Shown: positions 42,481 to 53,247 of the stretch, in pieces
Layout of the letters: the number at the start of each line of letters is the position of its first letter
Numbering within the stretch: the stretch's first letter is position 1
Source: Agathobacter ruminis
GTDB lineage: Bacteria; Bacillota; Clostridia; Lachnospirales; Lachnospiraceae
Direction of reading: 5' to 3'
Length of the DNA: 64,000 bases
Assembly (NCBI RefSeq): GCF_002735305.1
Contig: NZ_PDYG01000004.1
Coordinates: 22,752 to 86,751, forward strand
Position numbers and translations under genes: made by a program
Notes under the pieces: generated by a model
Database searches by the model: none
What the model saw: the letters and a program-made list of their open reading frames with translations, nothing else
Told to the model about the DNA's origin: nothing

Positions 42481-44394
42481 CTATATATAGGAGAATTTGA
42501 ATACTGCTACTCCGAACGGTGGGAGTGAATACGGAATAGAATATGGCTGCCCGTCACAAGGGCTTTCCTGTGCTTTGTAAGTGGTCGGTCGGTTCGTATC
42601 GCTTCCGCCGAACTTAGGGTCCTCCGAATTCAAAATCAATTTGTAATTCTTCTTCACCGGAACACCGAGTCTGTAATCGGTGCGCTCCATCGGTGTGAAG
42701 TTGATGACAAATATCAGATTGTTTTTTCCGTCCTTGCTTTTTCTGATAAAGCTGAAAATGCTGCGCTCCGCATCATCTGCATTGATCCACTCAAATCCGT
42801 TCCAGTTATTGTCCTGTTCGTACAGACAACGGTTGCCCTTGTATATATGGAGCAGTTCTTTCATCCAGTCCTGCACCTTCTTGTGATTCGGATTGTCGAG
42901 CAGATACCAATCGAGTTCGCGCTTTTCGCTCCATTCTTCTGCCTGGGCAAATTCCTGTCCCATAAACAACAGCTTCTTGCCGCTATGTCCCATCATAAAT
43001 GCATATCCGGCCATCAGATTGCGGAATTTGTCTCCTTCGAGTCCGGACATTTTGCGAAGCATCGAACATTTGAGATGTACGACTTCGTCATGCGAGAGCA
43101 CAAGAATATAATTTTCCGCATAATTGTAGCTCATCGCAAAAGTCATTTTATTGTGATTATCTTTGCGGAAATATGGATCGAGCTTCATGTAATCGATGAA
43201 ATCATGCATCCAGCCCATATTCCATTTGTAGGTAAAATTCAATCCGTCTTTTTCGGCTGAACCTGTCACATTTGGCCATGCCGTGGATTCTTCCGCAATC
43301 ATTGCAACGCCCGGATAACGACCGGTGATCAATGTATTGATATGCTTGAAGAATTCGATTGCTTCAAGATTCTCTTTGCCGCCATATTTGTTTGGAACCC
43401 ACTGTCCGTCCTGCTTTCCGTAGTTCAGATAGAGCATGGAAGCAACGGCATCAACGCGCAGACCGTCAATATGATAATTGTCTACCCACATCAGCGCGGA
43501 GCCAATCAGGAAATTCTTGACTTCATTCTTGCCATAGTCAAAGATTTTTGTTCCCCAATCCGGATGTTCGCCCTTGCGCGGGTCCGCATACTCATAGAGT
43601 GGATGTCCGTCAAAGTTTGCAAGTCCGTGCGCATCTTTCGGGAAGTGCGCCGGTACCCAATCGAGGATGACACCAATCTTTTTCTTATGACATTCGTTGA
43701 CAAAATATGCAAAATCCGCCGGTGTTCCGTATCGGGAAGTCGGAGCATAATAGCCTGTAACCTGATAACCCCATGAACCGTCAAACGGATACTCGGAAAT
43801 ACCCATCAATTCAATATGCGTATATCCCATCTCGCATACATAATCAATCAATGTTTTTGCCAATTCACGGTAACTGTAAAATCCGTCGTCCATTCTTCCC
43901 GGATGACGCATCCACGAACCCGGGTGACACTCATATATTGCCATCGGTTTCGTCAGCAGTTCTTCCTGTGTCATGGAATCACGTTTTTTCATCCATACAC
44001 CATCGGTCCATTTGAAATGCTCTGTGTCCGCCACCGCAGAAGCAGTGCCCGGACGCATCTCCGCATAACTTGCATACGGATCGGCTTTATACAAATATTC
44101 ACCCGTATCCGAAATGATCAGGTATTTGTATAACTGTCCTTCTTTTACATCCGGAATAAAGGTCTCATATACACCCATCTCTTCCGGCTTCACGCGTTCC
44201 ATCCGGTTTGCGTGCTCATTCCATCCATTGAATTCACCTATGACATACACTTCTCTTGCATGCGGTGCCCATACCGTAAAGCATACACCCTTCTGTCCTT
44301 GTACGGTTCGAAAATGCGCACCCATTTTCTTATAAATGTCATAGTGTGTTGCCTGTCCAAAATAATAGCAGTCTGTCTCGGTGAATTGATACAT
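42481..44394 (-). CDS. glgB: 1,4-alpha-glucan branching enzyme
   Basis: Makes alpha-1,6 branches in glycogen. The 637-residue protein has an N-terminal CBM48 domain (about 20-110), then a GH13 barrel with the nucleophile in GLRVDAVASML, the acid in MIAEESTAWP and the third Asp in LVLSHDEVVH, and a C-terminal beta domain. All catalytic residues are present. No other glycogen gene is adjacent, so it is likely monocistronic, with a terminator at 42413-42459. Confidence 0.95.
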   Translation of the reverse strand: MYQFTETDCYYFGQATHYDIYKKMGAHFRTVQGQKGVCFTVWAPHAREVYVIGEFNGWNEHANRMERVKPEEMGVYETFIPDVKEGQLYKYLIISDTGEYLYKADPYASYAEMRPGTASAVADTEHFKWTDGVWMKKRDSMTQEELLTKPMAIYECHPGSWMRHPGRMDDGFYSYRELAKTLIDYVCEMGYTHIELMGISEYPFDGSWGYQVTGYYAPTSRYGTPADFAYFVNECHKKKIGVILDWVPAHFPKDAHGLANFDGHPLYEYADPRKGEHPDWGTKIFDYGKNEVKNFLIGSALMWVDNYHIDGLRVDAVASMLYLNYGKQDGQWVPNKYGGKENLEAIEFFKHINTLITGRYPGVAMIAEESTAWPNVTGSAEKDGLNFTYKWNMGWMHDFIDYMKLDPYFRKDNHNKMTFAMSYNYAENYILVLSHDEVVHLKCSMLRKMSGLEGDKFRNLMAGYAFMMGHSGKKLLFMGQEFAQAEEWSEKRELDWYLLDNPNHKKVQDWMKELLHIYKGNRCLYEQDNNWNGFEWINADDAERSIFSFIRKSKDGKNNLIFVINFTPMERTDYRLGVPVKKNYKLILNSEDPKFGGSDTNRPTTYKAQESPCDGQPYSIPYSLPPFGVAVFKFSYI

Positions 44395-44419
44395 ACATTC
44401 CCCTCCAATATGTCATTAA

Positions 44420-47209
44420 TTATTCGAAAACACTTTCCTTCAAAACAATCTTGTCGTCATCCGTATAGCGGCTTGCCGTCAAAATACTAAACGCCTTGCG
44501 CAATCCGCCGTGCTGTTCGCGGTCGATTGCCTCGTCTACGATATCCTTTACCTCTGTCAGCGTCGTTGCCTGATCGAGTCTCTGGATATTACTGATTCGA
44601 TTATACAATGCCAAAATTGCCATTTCATCGATTTCGTATCCCAGCTCGCTGGAATATGATTTTGCGAAACTAACCAGTTCATCATTGGTAAAGATTGGCA
44701 CATCCACTTTCTCACTGAATCTGGATGCGAATGCTCCATCCAATGAAAGTGCTTTCTTAATTCCCTTAGATGTATCTTCCATGATTACCAGCAAACCGCT
44801 CTTGTCATTTTGCAACAGCAATGCGAGTTTGACTGCAGTCTCATGTGTCAATTCTCCTGCACGCTCGATAATCAGTACGCCGCCTTCCACTTTGCTCAAA
44901 AGGCTTTGTACATCTTTGCGATTCAATGCATCCGCATTGATCTTTCCGATTTTTCCGGTGAGCTTACCTGTTTCGTTCTGCAACACTTTGATAATGCTTG
45001 TCGCCAATACGGTCTTGCCACAGCCTCTGCCACCCTGAATAATAATATTTCCGGTTTTTGCGGTGTCATCCTCTTTCAAGTGACGAATGGCTCCTGTCAA
45101 TGCCATGCAAAGCTGATCTTCCATACCCTTAACCGGAACAAAATAAGAAAAGATTGCTTTCTGATCCGGTGAAAGTCTCTTCACAGCCAGTTCTTCCTGC
45201 TGCTCTTTTGCCTGGTTTTCGGCAGCTTCGGAAGCCATGTCTTCTACAATATCTTCCGGCAACTGTATCTCCGGCAGGCGGATGGTCGGCTGCTCGAGGA
45301 TTTTCTTCATCTCAGGAGTCACTTCCTCCTGCTCAGCTGCCTTTGTTTCCGCCGCTTTTGGTTCCGCCTCTTCTGCTGTTTCCGCAGTCTTCGGCTCAGC
45401 TTCCACATACTGTGGTTCTTCCGCTACACTTTCTATCACAACATTATCTGTTGTGGCATGATCTGTTGTACTATTATCTGTGGTAACATGATCGGTCTCG
45501 GTCGGATGCAACTCGTGCAATCCGGATGCTACTGCTTTGGCAGTCTCCGCAATCGCAGATGCCTTTGCCGTCTCAGCGGCTTCCACCTCGTGAATACCGC
45601 CTACCGCAAGCTTTGCTGCTGCAGCGGTTCCTGCCATCATCAGACCTGCCAGATTAATTGAATGCTCTGACTTCTCATCATCTGCCTGAACAGATTCCAC
45701 TGGTTCAGATATTTCTGCATTTTCGACCTGTTCTATTGGAGAAACATCTATTGAAGAAGTCTCTATTGAAGAAGTCTCTATTGGAGAAGCTTCTATTAGA
45801 GAAGCATCTGTTGGAGCCGTCTCTATTGGAGCCGTCTCTATCGGCGCTGTCTCTATCGGCGCTGCCTCTATTGGTGCTGTCTCCATTGGAGCTGCTTCCA
45901 TAGGAGCTGTTTCCATAAAAGCAGTCTCTATTGGCGTTGTTTCTTCCGGTTGCTCTGCCTCTTCGGTCGGCACATGACTCATATATTCTTCTTCTAACAA
46001 TTCAACCGGCTGTACGCCTGCATCCAACTTCGGAATCAATCCGGTCAGACGCTCCATGATATCTCCGGCTTCCTGCAATGCACGCGCTTTTGCAGATTCG
46101 AGCTTACGCTGCTCTGCTTCTTTCATCGCCATTTCTGCCGCATGCTTTGTCTTTTCCCACTCCTCGAGGACATCCGCGATGGTCATCTGGCCTGTAATCT
46201 GGCGCTCAAGCTGTTGCTGCTCATCCATCACCATGCTGACCTGACCGTCTGCATCTTCATCCAGCAATTCCTGGAAATTAATTTTTAACGATCCGTCAAT
46301 TTCTTCATCCGTCTCGATATGTGTCTCAGTCTCCGCAGGTTCTGCGGATTCCTTCGGCAGCTGCAAATATGGAATCTCTCCTGCTGCTTTTCGAATGCTG
46401 TCGATGGTATCGGTTACGGTTGTCTTTTCCGTTGCATTCATAATCTGCTGCATGCCCTTGGCAATTTCTTCCTGCAGATTTACGGTATTGAATCGCTCGG
46501 CAGACAAGGTCACCTGCGGAATGTTCACCGGTTGATGACCATATTCACCGGCCTTTTCCATCTCCTCCGCATGGATGCGTGTGATGCCTTCTTTTGCCAT
46601 TCTAAAGGAACGATATTTCTCCTCCTGCGATTTTGACAATGGCTGATAGAGCATTTTCAGCTCGAGTGCACGCTCAACATATGGTCCGTCTCCGAACCAC
46701 AGAATCAGTTCATCACATGCTTCAATACATTTCTCAACCATATTGGCTTTGTGATACAGGTAAGCCAGCTCATAAGACCACTCTTCGGTATATTCCTGCT
46801 CCTTTAATTTCTCAAGAACAGCAATCAATTCCGGGTAAGAGGCACCCTTTGCCTTTAAAATTTCATATTGGAGCACAAATTTTAAATTATCACGCGGAGC
46901 AATCTCCACAAATTCCTGATAATAATCCTGTGCTTCCGCTAAATCATTCATTTTTATCGCAAGCTCTGCCAGACGATAAATAATCATTCTCCCAATCGGA
47001 GAACGATCATATGCCATCAAAAGGATTGAATGCGCCTCGTCATAGCGGGATACTTTTTCGTAAACCTCGCCTGCTTTTACCAGCGCATTGACATTGCGAA
47101 TCTTTGACCAATTGATGGTATCGGCAATTTCGGCTGCAGCATCATAGTTCTCTTCGCTGCACAAACTTTTTATTTGGTCGAATTTTAAATTGTATTCGTA
47201 CTTATCCAA
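44420..47209 (-). CDS. TPR-AAA ATPase with repetitive acidic linker
   Basis: The 929-residue protein has N-terminal tetratricopeptide-like helices (about 1-200), a long acidic linker with a 5-residue repeat tract (about 424-495), and a C-terminal AAA-type ATPase (about 655-929) with Walker A QGGRGCGKTVLAT and Walker B GGVLIIERAG. The start is TTG 47209, after AGGTGAT. Function unknown; the layout suggests a scaffold with a regulated ATPase. It lies between glgB and the AI-2E gene without overlaps. Confidence 0.7.
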   Translation of the reverse strand: MDKYEYNLKFDQIKSLCSEENYDAAAEIADTINWSKIRNVNALVKAGEVYEKVSRYDEAHSILLMAYDRSPIGRMIIYRLAELAIKMNDLAEAQDYYQEFVEIAPRDNLKFVLQYEILKAKGASYPELIAVLEKLKEQEYTEEWSYELAYLYHKANMVEKCIEACDELILWFGDGPYVERALELKMLYQPLSKSQEEKYRSFRMAKEGITRIHAEEMEKAGEYGHQPVNIPQVTLSAERFNTVNLQEEIAKGMQQIMNATEKTTVTDTIDSIRKAAGEIPYLQLPKESAEPAETETHIETDEEIDGSLKINFQELLDEDADGQVSMVMDEQQQLERQITGQMTIADVLEEWEKTKHAAEMAMKEAEQRKLESAKARALQEAGDIMERLTGLIPKLDAGVQPVELLEEEYMSHVPTEEAEQPEETTPIETAFMETAPMEAAPMETAPIEAAPIETAPIETAPIETAPTDASLIEASPIETSSIETSSIDVSPIEQVENAEISEPVESVQADDEKSEHSINLAGLMMAGTAAAAKLAVGGIHEVEAAETAKASAIAETAKAVASGLHELHPTETDHVTTDNSTTDHATTDNVVIESVAEEPQYVEAEPKTAETAEEAEPKAAETKAAEQEEVTPEMKKILEQPTIRLPEIQLPEDIVEDMASEAAENQAKEQQEELAVKRLSPDQKAIFSYFVPVKGMEDQLCMALTGAIRHLKEDDTAKTGNIIIQGGRGCGKTVLATSIIKVLQNETGKLTGKIGKINADALNRKDVQSLLSKVEGGVLIIERAGELTHETAVKLALLLQNDKSGLLVIMEDTSKGIKKALSLDGAFASRFSEKVDVPIFTNDELVSFAKSYSSELGYEIDEMAILALYNRISNIQRLDQATTLTEVKDIVDEAIDREQHGGLRKAFSILTASRYTDDDKIVLKESVFE
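45731..45938. repeat. Tandem 15-bp repeat tract encoding ETAPI-type units
   Basis: About 14 units of five codons read IETAP, MEAAP, IETSS and similar on the minus strand inside the TPR-AAA gene. The units are imperfect but clearly periodic, and such tracts can change in copy number by slippage. Confidence 0.85.
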
Positions 47210-47270
47210 TTCTCATCACCTCAATATATGCTCAAAAAAAAGACGCAAAATACTACTTCTAGTGTATCAT

Positions 47271-47311
47271 AGGTAAAAAGAAAAGGGAAGAGCTCTAAGA
47301 GCTCTTCCCTT
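47271..47311 (-). terminator. Terminator of the AI-2E family gene
   Basis: A perfect 13-bp stem (AAGGGAAGAGCTC with GAGCTCTTCCCTT) has a 3-base loop and is followed by a T-rich tail on the minus strand. Confidence 0.92.
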
Positions 47312-47321
47312 GAAAATACAA

Positions 47322-48743
47322 TTATTCATCTTTTGTTTCGTCATCTTTTGATTCATCATTTGATTCCGAATGATCGCCGGAGCGAATCTCCGCAATCTTT
47401 TCCTCGACCTTTTTGACCAATACGCTTTTTGCTTCTTCAATCTCACGCTGTCTCTCGCGCTCCTTGGCCATCGGATCAATCGGAATGATCTCAAGTGTAT
47501 CCGGATCCACGTGGTCCGCGTTGATATAGTCGACTGTGTTATCCGACAGATGTCGCCGCCGTACTCCATAGGCCACAAGCTGCTTGATGATGTAATATAC
47601 CACACCAAAAATCGGCACTCCGAGCAACATTCCAAGGAATCCGAACAATCCGCTTCCAATCAGGATGGCAAACATGACCCAGAATGTGGATAATCCTGTT
47701 GAGTTTCCCAGAATCTTTGGTCCGATGATATTGCCGTCCACCTGCTGCAGGATAATGATAAAGATCAACAGATACAGCGCCTGAACCGGATTTTCAATCA
47801 CCACCAGAAACAGGGTCGGGATGGCACCGATGAATGGTCCGAATACCGGAATGATATTGGTGACACCGATAATCACTGCAATCAGCATCGGCTGCGGAAT
47901 CTTCAGCAAAAGACATCCGACATAGCAGATAATACCGATAATCGCGGAATCAATAATTTTTCCGGAAATGAAACCTCCGAAAATATCGCTGGATTTGCGA
48001 ATCGTTGTCAGCACAATATTGGCATGCTTCGGTCTGCAGACCGCATAGATAATCTTCTTGGATTGTCCCTTCAAAGTGTCCTTGATGGAAAGGACATAGA
48101 TTGCGACAATAATTCCGATGATGAAATTAAAGATTCCCTTCGCAACCGAAATTACTCCGGTAGTCAGCGAAGTCAGATAGGTCTGCGCCTGCGGAAGCAG
48201 GTTGGTCTCCAGCCACTTCTCCAGATTGGTTGTCATCGAGGTCAATGTACTTTCGATGTTCTTTGCCCACTTTGTATCCGGCATTTTGATATTTTCAATC
48301 CAGTCCACAATGGTCTCCACATATTTCGGCATATTGTTAGCCACCGAAGATACGCTTTGCACCAATGCCGGAATGACTGCCCACAACAGTCCGACGATTG
48401 CCAGTACGAAAAGTGTCAGGGAAAGTCCAATTGCGATTCCTCTGGACAGATTCCGTGCCAGCCGTTCATTTTTCATTTTGTTGAATAACTTCAAAAACAG
48501 TTTTTGCCAAAATTCCACAATCGGATTGATCAGATAGGCGATTACCAGACCAAATATAATTGGGGATAATGCAGATATAACCCTATTCCAAAAATCTGAA
48601 AAACCGGTAAATCGAAATACCATGAAAAAGAGCAGGATGCTGACTGCCACCACTATAATCGCAACAAATCCCCATCTCCATTTTTCTTTCCATGCCTCTT
48701 TCTTTTCCGCTTTGCGGTCAAGTGGATTACTGTAATTGTCCAT
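47322..48743 (-). CDS. AI-2E family transporter
   Basis: The 473-residue membrane protein has about eight hydrophobic helices and the family signature near the C-terminal third (GVTNIIPVFGPFIGAIPTLF). A charged cytosolic tail rich in Glu and Lys follows residue 400. Members export AI-2, sodium or other small molecules; the substrate cannot be told here. The gene ends at a strong terminator. Confidence 0.88.
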   Translation of the reverse strand: MDNYSNPLDRKAEKKEAWKEKWRWGFVAIIVVAVSILLFFMVFRFTGFSDFWNRVISALSPIIFGLVIAYLINPIVEFWQKLFLKLFNKMKNERLARNLSRGIAIGLSLTLFVLAIVGLLWAVIPALVQSVSSVANNMPKYVETIVDWIENIKMPDTKWAKNIESTLTSMTTNLEKWLETNLLPQAQTYLTSLTTGVISVAKGIFNFIIGIIVAIYVLSIKDTLKGQSKKIIYAVCRPKHANIVLTTIRKSSDIFGGFISGKIIDSAIIGIICYVGCLLLKIPQPMLIAVIIGVTNIIPVFGPFIGAIPTLFLVVIENPVQALYLLIFIIILQQVDGNIIGPKILGNSTGLSTFWVMFAILIGSGLFGFLGMLLGVPIFGVVYYIIKQLVAYGVRRRHLSDNTVDYINADHVDPDTLEIIPIDPMAKERERQREIEEAKSVLVKKVEEKIAEIRSGDHSESNDESKDDETKDE

Positions 48744-48746
48744 ATT

Positions 48747-51026
48747 CTAACCTCTGTAATAATTGATTAAGCAGCCTTTTAAGATAATATCTTTCTCATC
48801 CTCGGTCAATTCAGCCATGCGAAGAGTAAATGGAATCAGCTGCTCACCATCTACCTTATATGCCTGGAATTCGGTTGCACCTGCTGCCACTGCTGCACGC
48901 ACACCCGGAATATAAATATAATCGAGATTCTTAAACGGAAGTTCGCCTTCCTCAATCAGGAATGGGAGCATGCCCCAGTTGATTAAGTTCGAGCGATAAC
49001 GCTTGGTTGCGTATTCATTTGCAATATTTGCCCATCCGCCAAGTACTTTCTGGCAGGATGCTGCCTGCTCACGCGCAGAACCATCACCCGGTTTAACCGC
49101 AAAGATCGTGCTTCCGAATCCGAGCGTAGTCTTGCAATCTCCGTCAAAATTCTTGTCCGGATATGCTTTCCTGATTGCTGCAACAACTGCTGCCGCCTGC
49201 GCATCATCCGCTGACAATGGGCTGATGCCGGATTCAATCTGCTTTTGTACCTTCTGTACTTCCTTTGCTCTTCCGACATATTCCGGATCTTTTCTGGATA
49301 ATGCAAACTCCGCCAGTCCCAATGGGTTGGAACGGAAGGATGAAGTCTCTCCGGAAGGAATCAATTCGTCTGTTGTGGTAACAGGATCATGAATTTCTGA
49401 TACCACCTTCAATACCAAATCATCCGGAAGTGCACACATTGCCGGCCAGTCCTTGATATTCGGTCCAAACTGAATTTCTACGGAAGGATCCGCTACTCCG
49501 TGTGAATCAAATACACGGTTTGCATAAATGTTCTGATCGAAGAAATATTTTGGCTTGGTAAAGTCAACATCCATAGCGCATGCGCTGGTCAGATATCCCT
49601 TGTTTGCTGCGGTTGCTGCGATAGAGCGCGCATCCATCAATGCCACGGATGCCACCTGGCCGTTCTGCACCTTGGAACCTTCGCGGTTCGGGAAGTTTCT
49701 GGTGGAATGACGGATGGAGAATGCGTTGTTTGCCGGAGTGTCTCCAGCACCGAAACATGGTCCGCAGAATGCGGTCTTCACAATCGCACCGGTCTCCATC
49801 AGGGTTGCAACGGTTCCGTTCTTTACCAATTGCATATAAATTGGGGTTGAAGCCGGATATACCGACAGAGTAAATTCATCTGCTCCGATGGATGCACCGC
49901 GCAAAATGTCTGCTGCATCGCAGATATTCTCATATCCGCCGCCGGCACAGCCTGCGATAATTCCCTGATCGACATAGAGTCTGCCGTTTCTGACTTTGCT
50001 CTTTAAGTCAAGCTTTACTTTGCCATCAAAGCTGATATTGGCACGCTTCTCACAGTCATCCAAAATATCCATAAGATTTGCGTTTAATTCATCAATGGTA
50101 TAAACATTGCTTGGATGGAATGGCATTGCAATCATCGGACGAATCTCTGAGAGATCAATCTCGATAAAGCGATCGTAATATGCGCATGCACCCGGATTCA
50201 GGCAACGATATTCTTCTTTTCTGCCATGGATCTCATAGAATTCTTCGATCTTCTCATCGGTACTCCAGATAGAAGAGAGACAGGTTGTCTCTGTTGTCAT
50301 GACATCCACACCGATTCTGAAATCTGCGGAAAGGTTCTTCACACCCGGTCCGACAAATTCCATTACACGGTTCTTTACAAACCCGTTTTCAAATACAGCT
50401 CCGATAATAGCAAGTGCCACATCCTGAGGGCCGACGCCTTTGATCGGTTCACCTGTCAGATACAATCCGACCACTTCCGGCATATCAATATCATAAGTCT
50501 TATTCAAAAGCTGTTTTACCAGCTCCGGTCCACCTTCTCCGACAGCCATGGTTCCGAGTGCACCATATCTTGTGTGCGAATCCGAACCGAGAATCATCTT
50601 ACCTCCACCTGCGAGCATCTCGCGCGCAAACTGATGGATGACAGCCTGATGAGGCGGCACATAGACTCCACCGTATTTCTTTGCGCAGGTCAGTCCAAAC
50701 ATGTGGTCATCTTCATTGATGGTTCCACCGACTGCACACAAACTGTTATGGCAGTTGGTCAGGACATACGGAATCGGAAACTTCTCGAGTCCCGAAGCTC
50801 TCGCAGTCTGTATAATTCCGACAAAAGTAATATCGTGGCTGGTCAGCTTGTCAAATTTGATTTGCAGCTTATCCATATTTCCGGATGTGTTATGGCTTTC
50901 CAAAATACCATATGCGATTGTATTTTTCTTTGCCTCATCCTTAGAAGGCATTCCGGCATGTTCCTGACCGGCATAAACCACTTCCGTTCCATTCAGCAAA
51001 TAAGCACCATTCTCGTAAAGTTTCAT
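48747..51026 (-). CDS. Aconitase-family hydratase
   Basis: The 759-residue protein shows the aconitase [4Fe-4S] cysteines (one in GCAGGGYEN near residue 356, two in [10 protein letters not shown] near 419-428), the substrate-side [11 protein letters not shown] near 150 and the swivelling C-terminal domain. Clostridia often carry this variant, annotated only as hydratase, beside or instead of citrate-cycle aconitase. It is transcribed alone. The exact substrate (citrate or related) is inferred from the family. Confidence 0.85.
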   Translation of the reverse strand: MKLYENGAYLLNGTEVVYAGQEHAGMPSKDEAKKNTIAYGILESHNTSGNMDKLQIKFDKLTSHDITFVGIIQTARASGLEKFPIPYVLTNCHNSLCAVGGTINEDDHMFGLTCAKKYGGVYVPPHQAVIHQFAREMLAGGGKMILGSDSHTRYGALGTMAVGEGGPELVKQLLNKTYDIDMPEVVGLYLTGEPIKGVGPQDVALAIIGAVFENGFVKNRVMEFVGPGVKNLSADFRIGVDVMTTETTCLSSIWSTDEKIEEFYEIHGRKEEYRCLNPGACAYYDRFIEIDLSEIRPMIAMPFHPSNVYTIDELNANLMDILDDCEKRANISFDGKVKLDLKSKVRNGRLYVDQGIIAGCAGGGYENICDAADILRGASIGADEFTLSVYPASTPIYMQLVKNGTVATLMETGAIVKTAFCGPCFGAGDTPANNAFSIRHSTRNFPNREGSKVQNGQVASVALMDARSIAATAANKGYLTSACAMDVDFTKPKYFFDQNIYANRVFDSHGVADPSVEIQFGPNIKDWPAMCALPDDLVLKVVSEIHDPVTTTDELIPSGETSSFRSNPLGLAEFALSRKDPEYVGRAKEVQKVQKQIESGISPLSADDAQAAAVVAAIRKAYPDKNFDGDCKTTLGFGSTIFAVKPGDGSAREQAASCQKVLGGWANIANEYATKRYRSNLINWGMLPFLIEEGELPFKNLDYIYIPGVRAAVAAGATEFQAYKVDGEQLIPFTLRMAELTEDEKDIILKGCLINYYRG

Positions 51027-51087
51027 GAAATTCTCCTCTCTTGCGCTTTAACTCATTAAAAAATTATAACGGGTATGTGCCATTAAA

Positions 51088-52557
51088 TCAAGAAATTTTG
51101 AATGAGATGGTTGCATTATATACATCTTCTTCAACAAATACTTCAAAGGTTCCACCCATTTGTGTCACTATTTCTTTTGTAATTGACAGACCAAGGCCAC
51201 TTCCCTCTGTCGTGCGCGACCGGTCTCCGCGTACAAATCGCTCAGTCAGATCGGAGGCACCTTCCACCGTAAACTGAATCGGCTGTGCCATCACATTGCG
51301 AATGGAGAAAACAGCAAGGTCTCCATCCCTGCGCAGTTCCACATTGACATGTGTGTCCATCTTTGCATATTTTGCAGCATTGGTGTACAGATTCTCGATT
51401 GCTCTGCACAGCTGTCTGCCATCCGCTTTAATCATCATAGACAGGCGCGGCAGCTTGGTCACGATGATTAGTCCGCGCTTTTCAAAGCGCTCATCATATT
51501 CGCCACCGATTTCGTAGATCAATTCCAGAAAATCAATCTGGTTCATCTCATATTTGACGGTTCCGGATGTCAGGCGCGATACCTCCAGCAAATCCTCGAG
51601 CAAAGTTTTTAGCCTCTGTGATTTTTCATCAAGAATCATCAGATATTGCCAGGTGTCTTCCGTCTCTGGAATCTTCTCTTTTAGAATATTGACATAATTG
51701 ATAATCGATGTGAGCGGAGTCTTTAAGTCATGCGACACATTGGTAATCAAGTCGGCTTTCATGCGCTCGTTCTTGATTCCCTTTTGCACTGCATTGTCCA
51801 GTCCGTCACGGATATGATTGACCGCTTCGGCGGTCTGCTTTTGCTCTCCGTGGAAGCTTTGCGCATCCAGTGTACTGTTCAAATCGCCCTGTGTAATCTG
51901 CAAAATTGCTTTGCGTATGACTTTCTCTTCATAAGCCTTTCTCAGCGAATAATACAGCTCAATAAAAATGGACAGTGCCAGCAGCACAAGTCCCCAGACC
52001 TGATTGCTCTTGAGAAATACTATGACTCCGGCTATTCCGGCCATCCATGAAATCAATCCTCTCAATGCTCTTGTAAACATGGTATGCTCAAAGAGATTCT
52101 TTTGAATCAGCGTTACCAGTTTATATAATACACAACTCTGAATCAGTGTATTGGTCCGCATTCTTGTGGTAATACTTGAAAATACAATCAAAAATAGGGA
52201 GTCAAGCAGATATGCCACCACACCGACTATAATCAAGCGGTCTGCAAGCATATAATTCTGATCAAGCGGGAATACCAGATCCAGTGTGAAATAAACCACT
52301 GCTGTCAACACGACAAACATTATATCCGCGCCAACTTTGCTTAATCCATGAAATGATGATACGCTTTTTGCCAAAAATCCCATCATGACAAAGGTCATAA
52401 TGAGATTTATAATCGCAATTGCTAAAAAGATATATGTCTTTTGCATGCTGTAACTGTGCAGATAGTCTGCAGTATACAGACACAGCACCGCCGCAATCAA
52501 AAAGAATTGTTGCAGAATTGTCCGGATAAAGCCCGAACCGTAATTCCTATTATCCAT
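51088..52557 (-). CDS. Sensor histidine kinase
   Basis: The 489-residue membrane kinase has an N-terminal group of about six hydrophobic segments (1-190), a HisKA domain with NVSHDLKTPLT near 270, and an ATPase domain with N-box NLYTNAAKYAK and GSGLGLSITKEIV. Its signal is unknown. It starts three bases after the response regulator stop, so the pair is translated together. Confidence 0.93.
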   Translation of the reverse strand: MDNRNYGSGFIRTILQQFFLIAAVLCLYTADYLHSYSMQKTYIFLAIAIINLIMTFVMMGFLAKSVSSFHGLSKVGADIMFVVLTAVVYFTLDLVFPLDQNYMLADRLIIVGVVAYLLDSLFLIVFSSITTRMRTNTLIQSCVLYKLVTLIQKNLFEHTMFTRALRGLISWMAGIAGVIVFLKSNQVWGLVLLALSIFIELYYSLRKAYEEKVIRKAILQITQGDLNSTLDAQSFHGEQKQTAEAVNHIRDGLDNAVQKGIKNERMKADLITNVSHDLKTPLTSIINYVNILKEKIPETEDTWQYLMILDEKSQRLKTLLEDLLEVSRLTSGTVKYEMNQIDFLELIYEIGGEYDERFEKRGLIIVTKLPRLSMMIKADGRQLCRAIENLYTNAAKYAKMDTHVNVELRRDGDLAVFSIRNVMAQPIQFTVEGASDLTERFVRGDRSRTTEGSGLGLSITKEIVTQMGGTFEVFVEEDVYNATISFKIS

Positions 52558-52560
52558 ATC

Positions 52561-53247
52561 TTATCCTTCTATCTTATATCCAAGTCCCCATACTACCTTC
52601 AGATAGCGCGGTTCCTTCGGATTGATTTCTATTTTTTCACGAATATGTCTGACATGTACCGCGACCGTATTGTCGGCACCAATCGCTTCCGCATTCCAGA
52701 TGCTTTCATAAATCTGGCTGATGGAATATACTTTTCCCTTGTTTTTGACGAGCAAAAGCAGAATATTATATTCAATCGGTGTCAGCTTGACCTCTTCTCC
52801 ATCGACGGTTACGCGCTTTAAGTTGTCATCGATTTCAAGACCGTTCACATTATAATGTGCATCGCTGTCATCTTTGTCCGGTGCGTCAAATGCGCGGCGG
52901 CGCAGTTGCGATTTTACACGCGCTACAAGCTCTAACGGATTGAACGGCTTGGTGATATAGTCATCCGCGCCAACATTTAATCCGAGAATCTTGTCCGTAT
53001 CTTCCGTCTTTGCGGACAAAATAATAATCGGAATCTGACTTTCTTCGCGAATCTTCAGAGTCGCATGAATGCCATCCAGTTTCGGCATCATAATATCAAT
53101 AATCAGCAAGTCGATTCCACCCTCTGCGAGAATTTCGAGCGCTTCGTCTCCATCATATGCCCGCTTAACCTCCAGGCCTTCCTGCTGTAAATAAATCTCG
53201 ATTGCCTCTACAATTGATTTGTCATCATCACATACTAATACTGTCAT
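52561..53247 (-). CDS. OmpR-family response regulator
   Basis: The 228-residue regulator has a receiver domain (about 1-118) with phospho-acceptor Asp in LLIIDIMMPKLDG and the conserved Lys in DDYITKPFNP, and a winged-helix C-terminus (about 130-228, ending VVWGLGYKI). It resembles VanR-type regulators. Its ATG overlaps the stop of the preceding gene. Cognate kinase is downstream. Confidence 0.95.
   Translation of the reverse strand: MTVLVCDDDKSIVEAIEIYLQQEGLEVKRAYDGDEALEILAEGGIDLLIIDIMMPKLDGIHATLKIREESQIPIIILSAKTEDTDKILGLNVGADDYITKPFNPLELVARVKSQLRRRAFDAPDKDDSDAHYNVNGLEIDDNLKRVTVDGEEVKLTPIEYNILLLLVKNKGKVYSISQIYESIWNAEAIGADNTVAVHVRHIREKIEINPKEPRYLKVVWGLGYKIEG

Noticed and set aside
45731..45938. 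CRISPR-like periodic repeat
   Set aside because: Units are contiguous, 15 bp, in frame and coding; there are no spacers.
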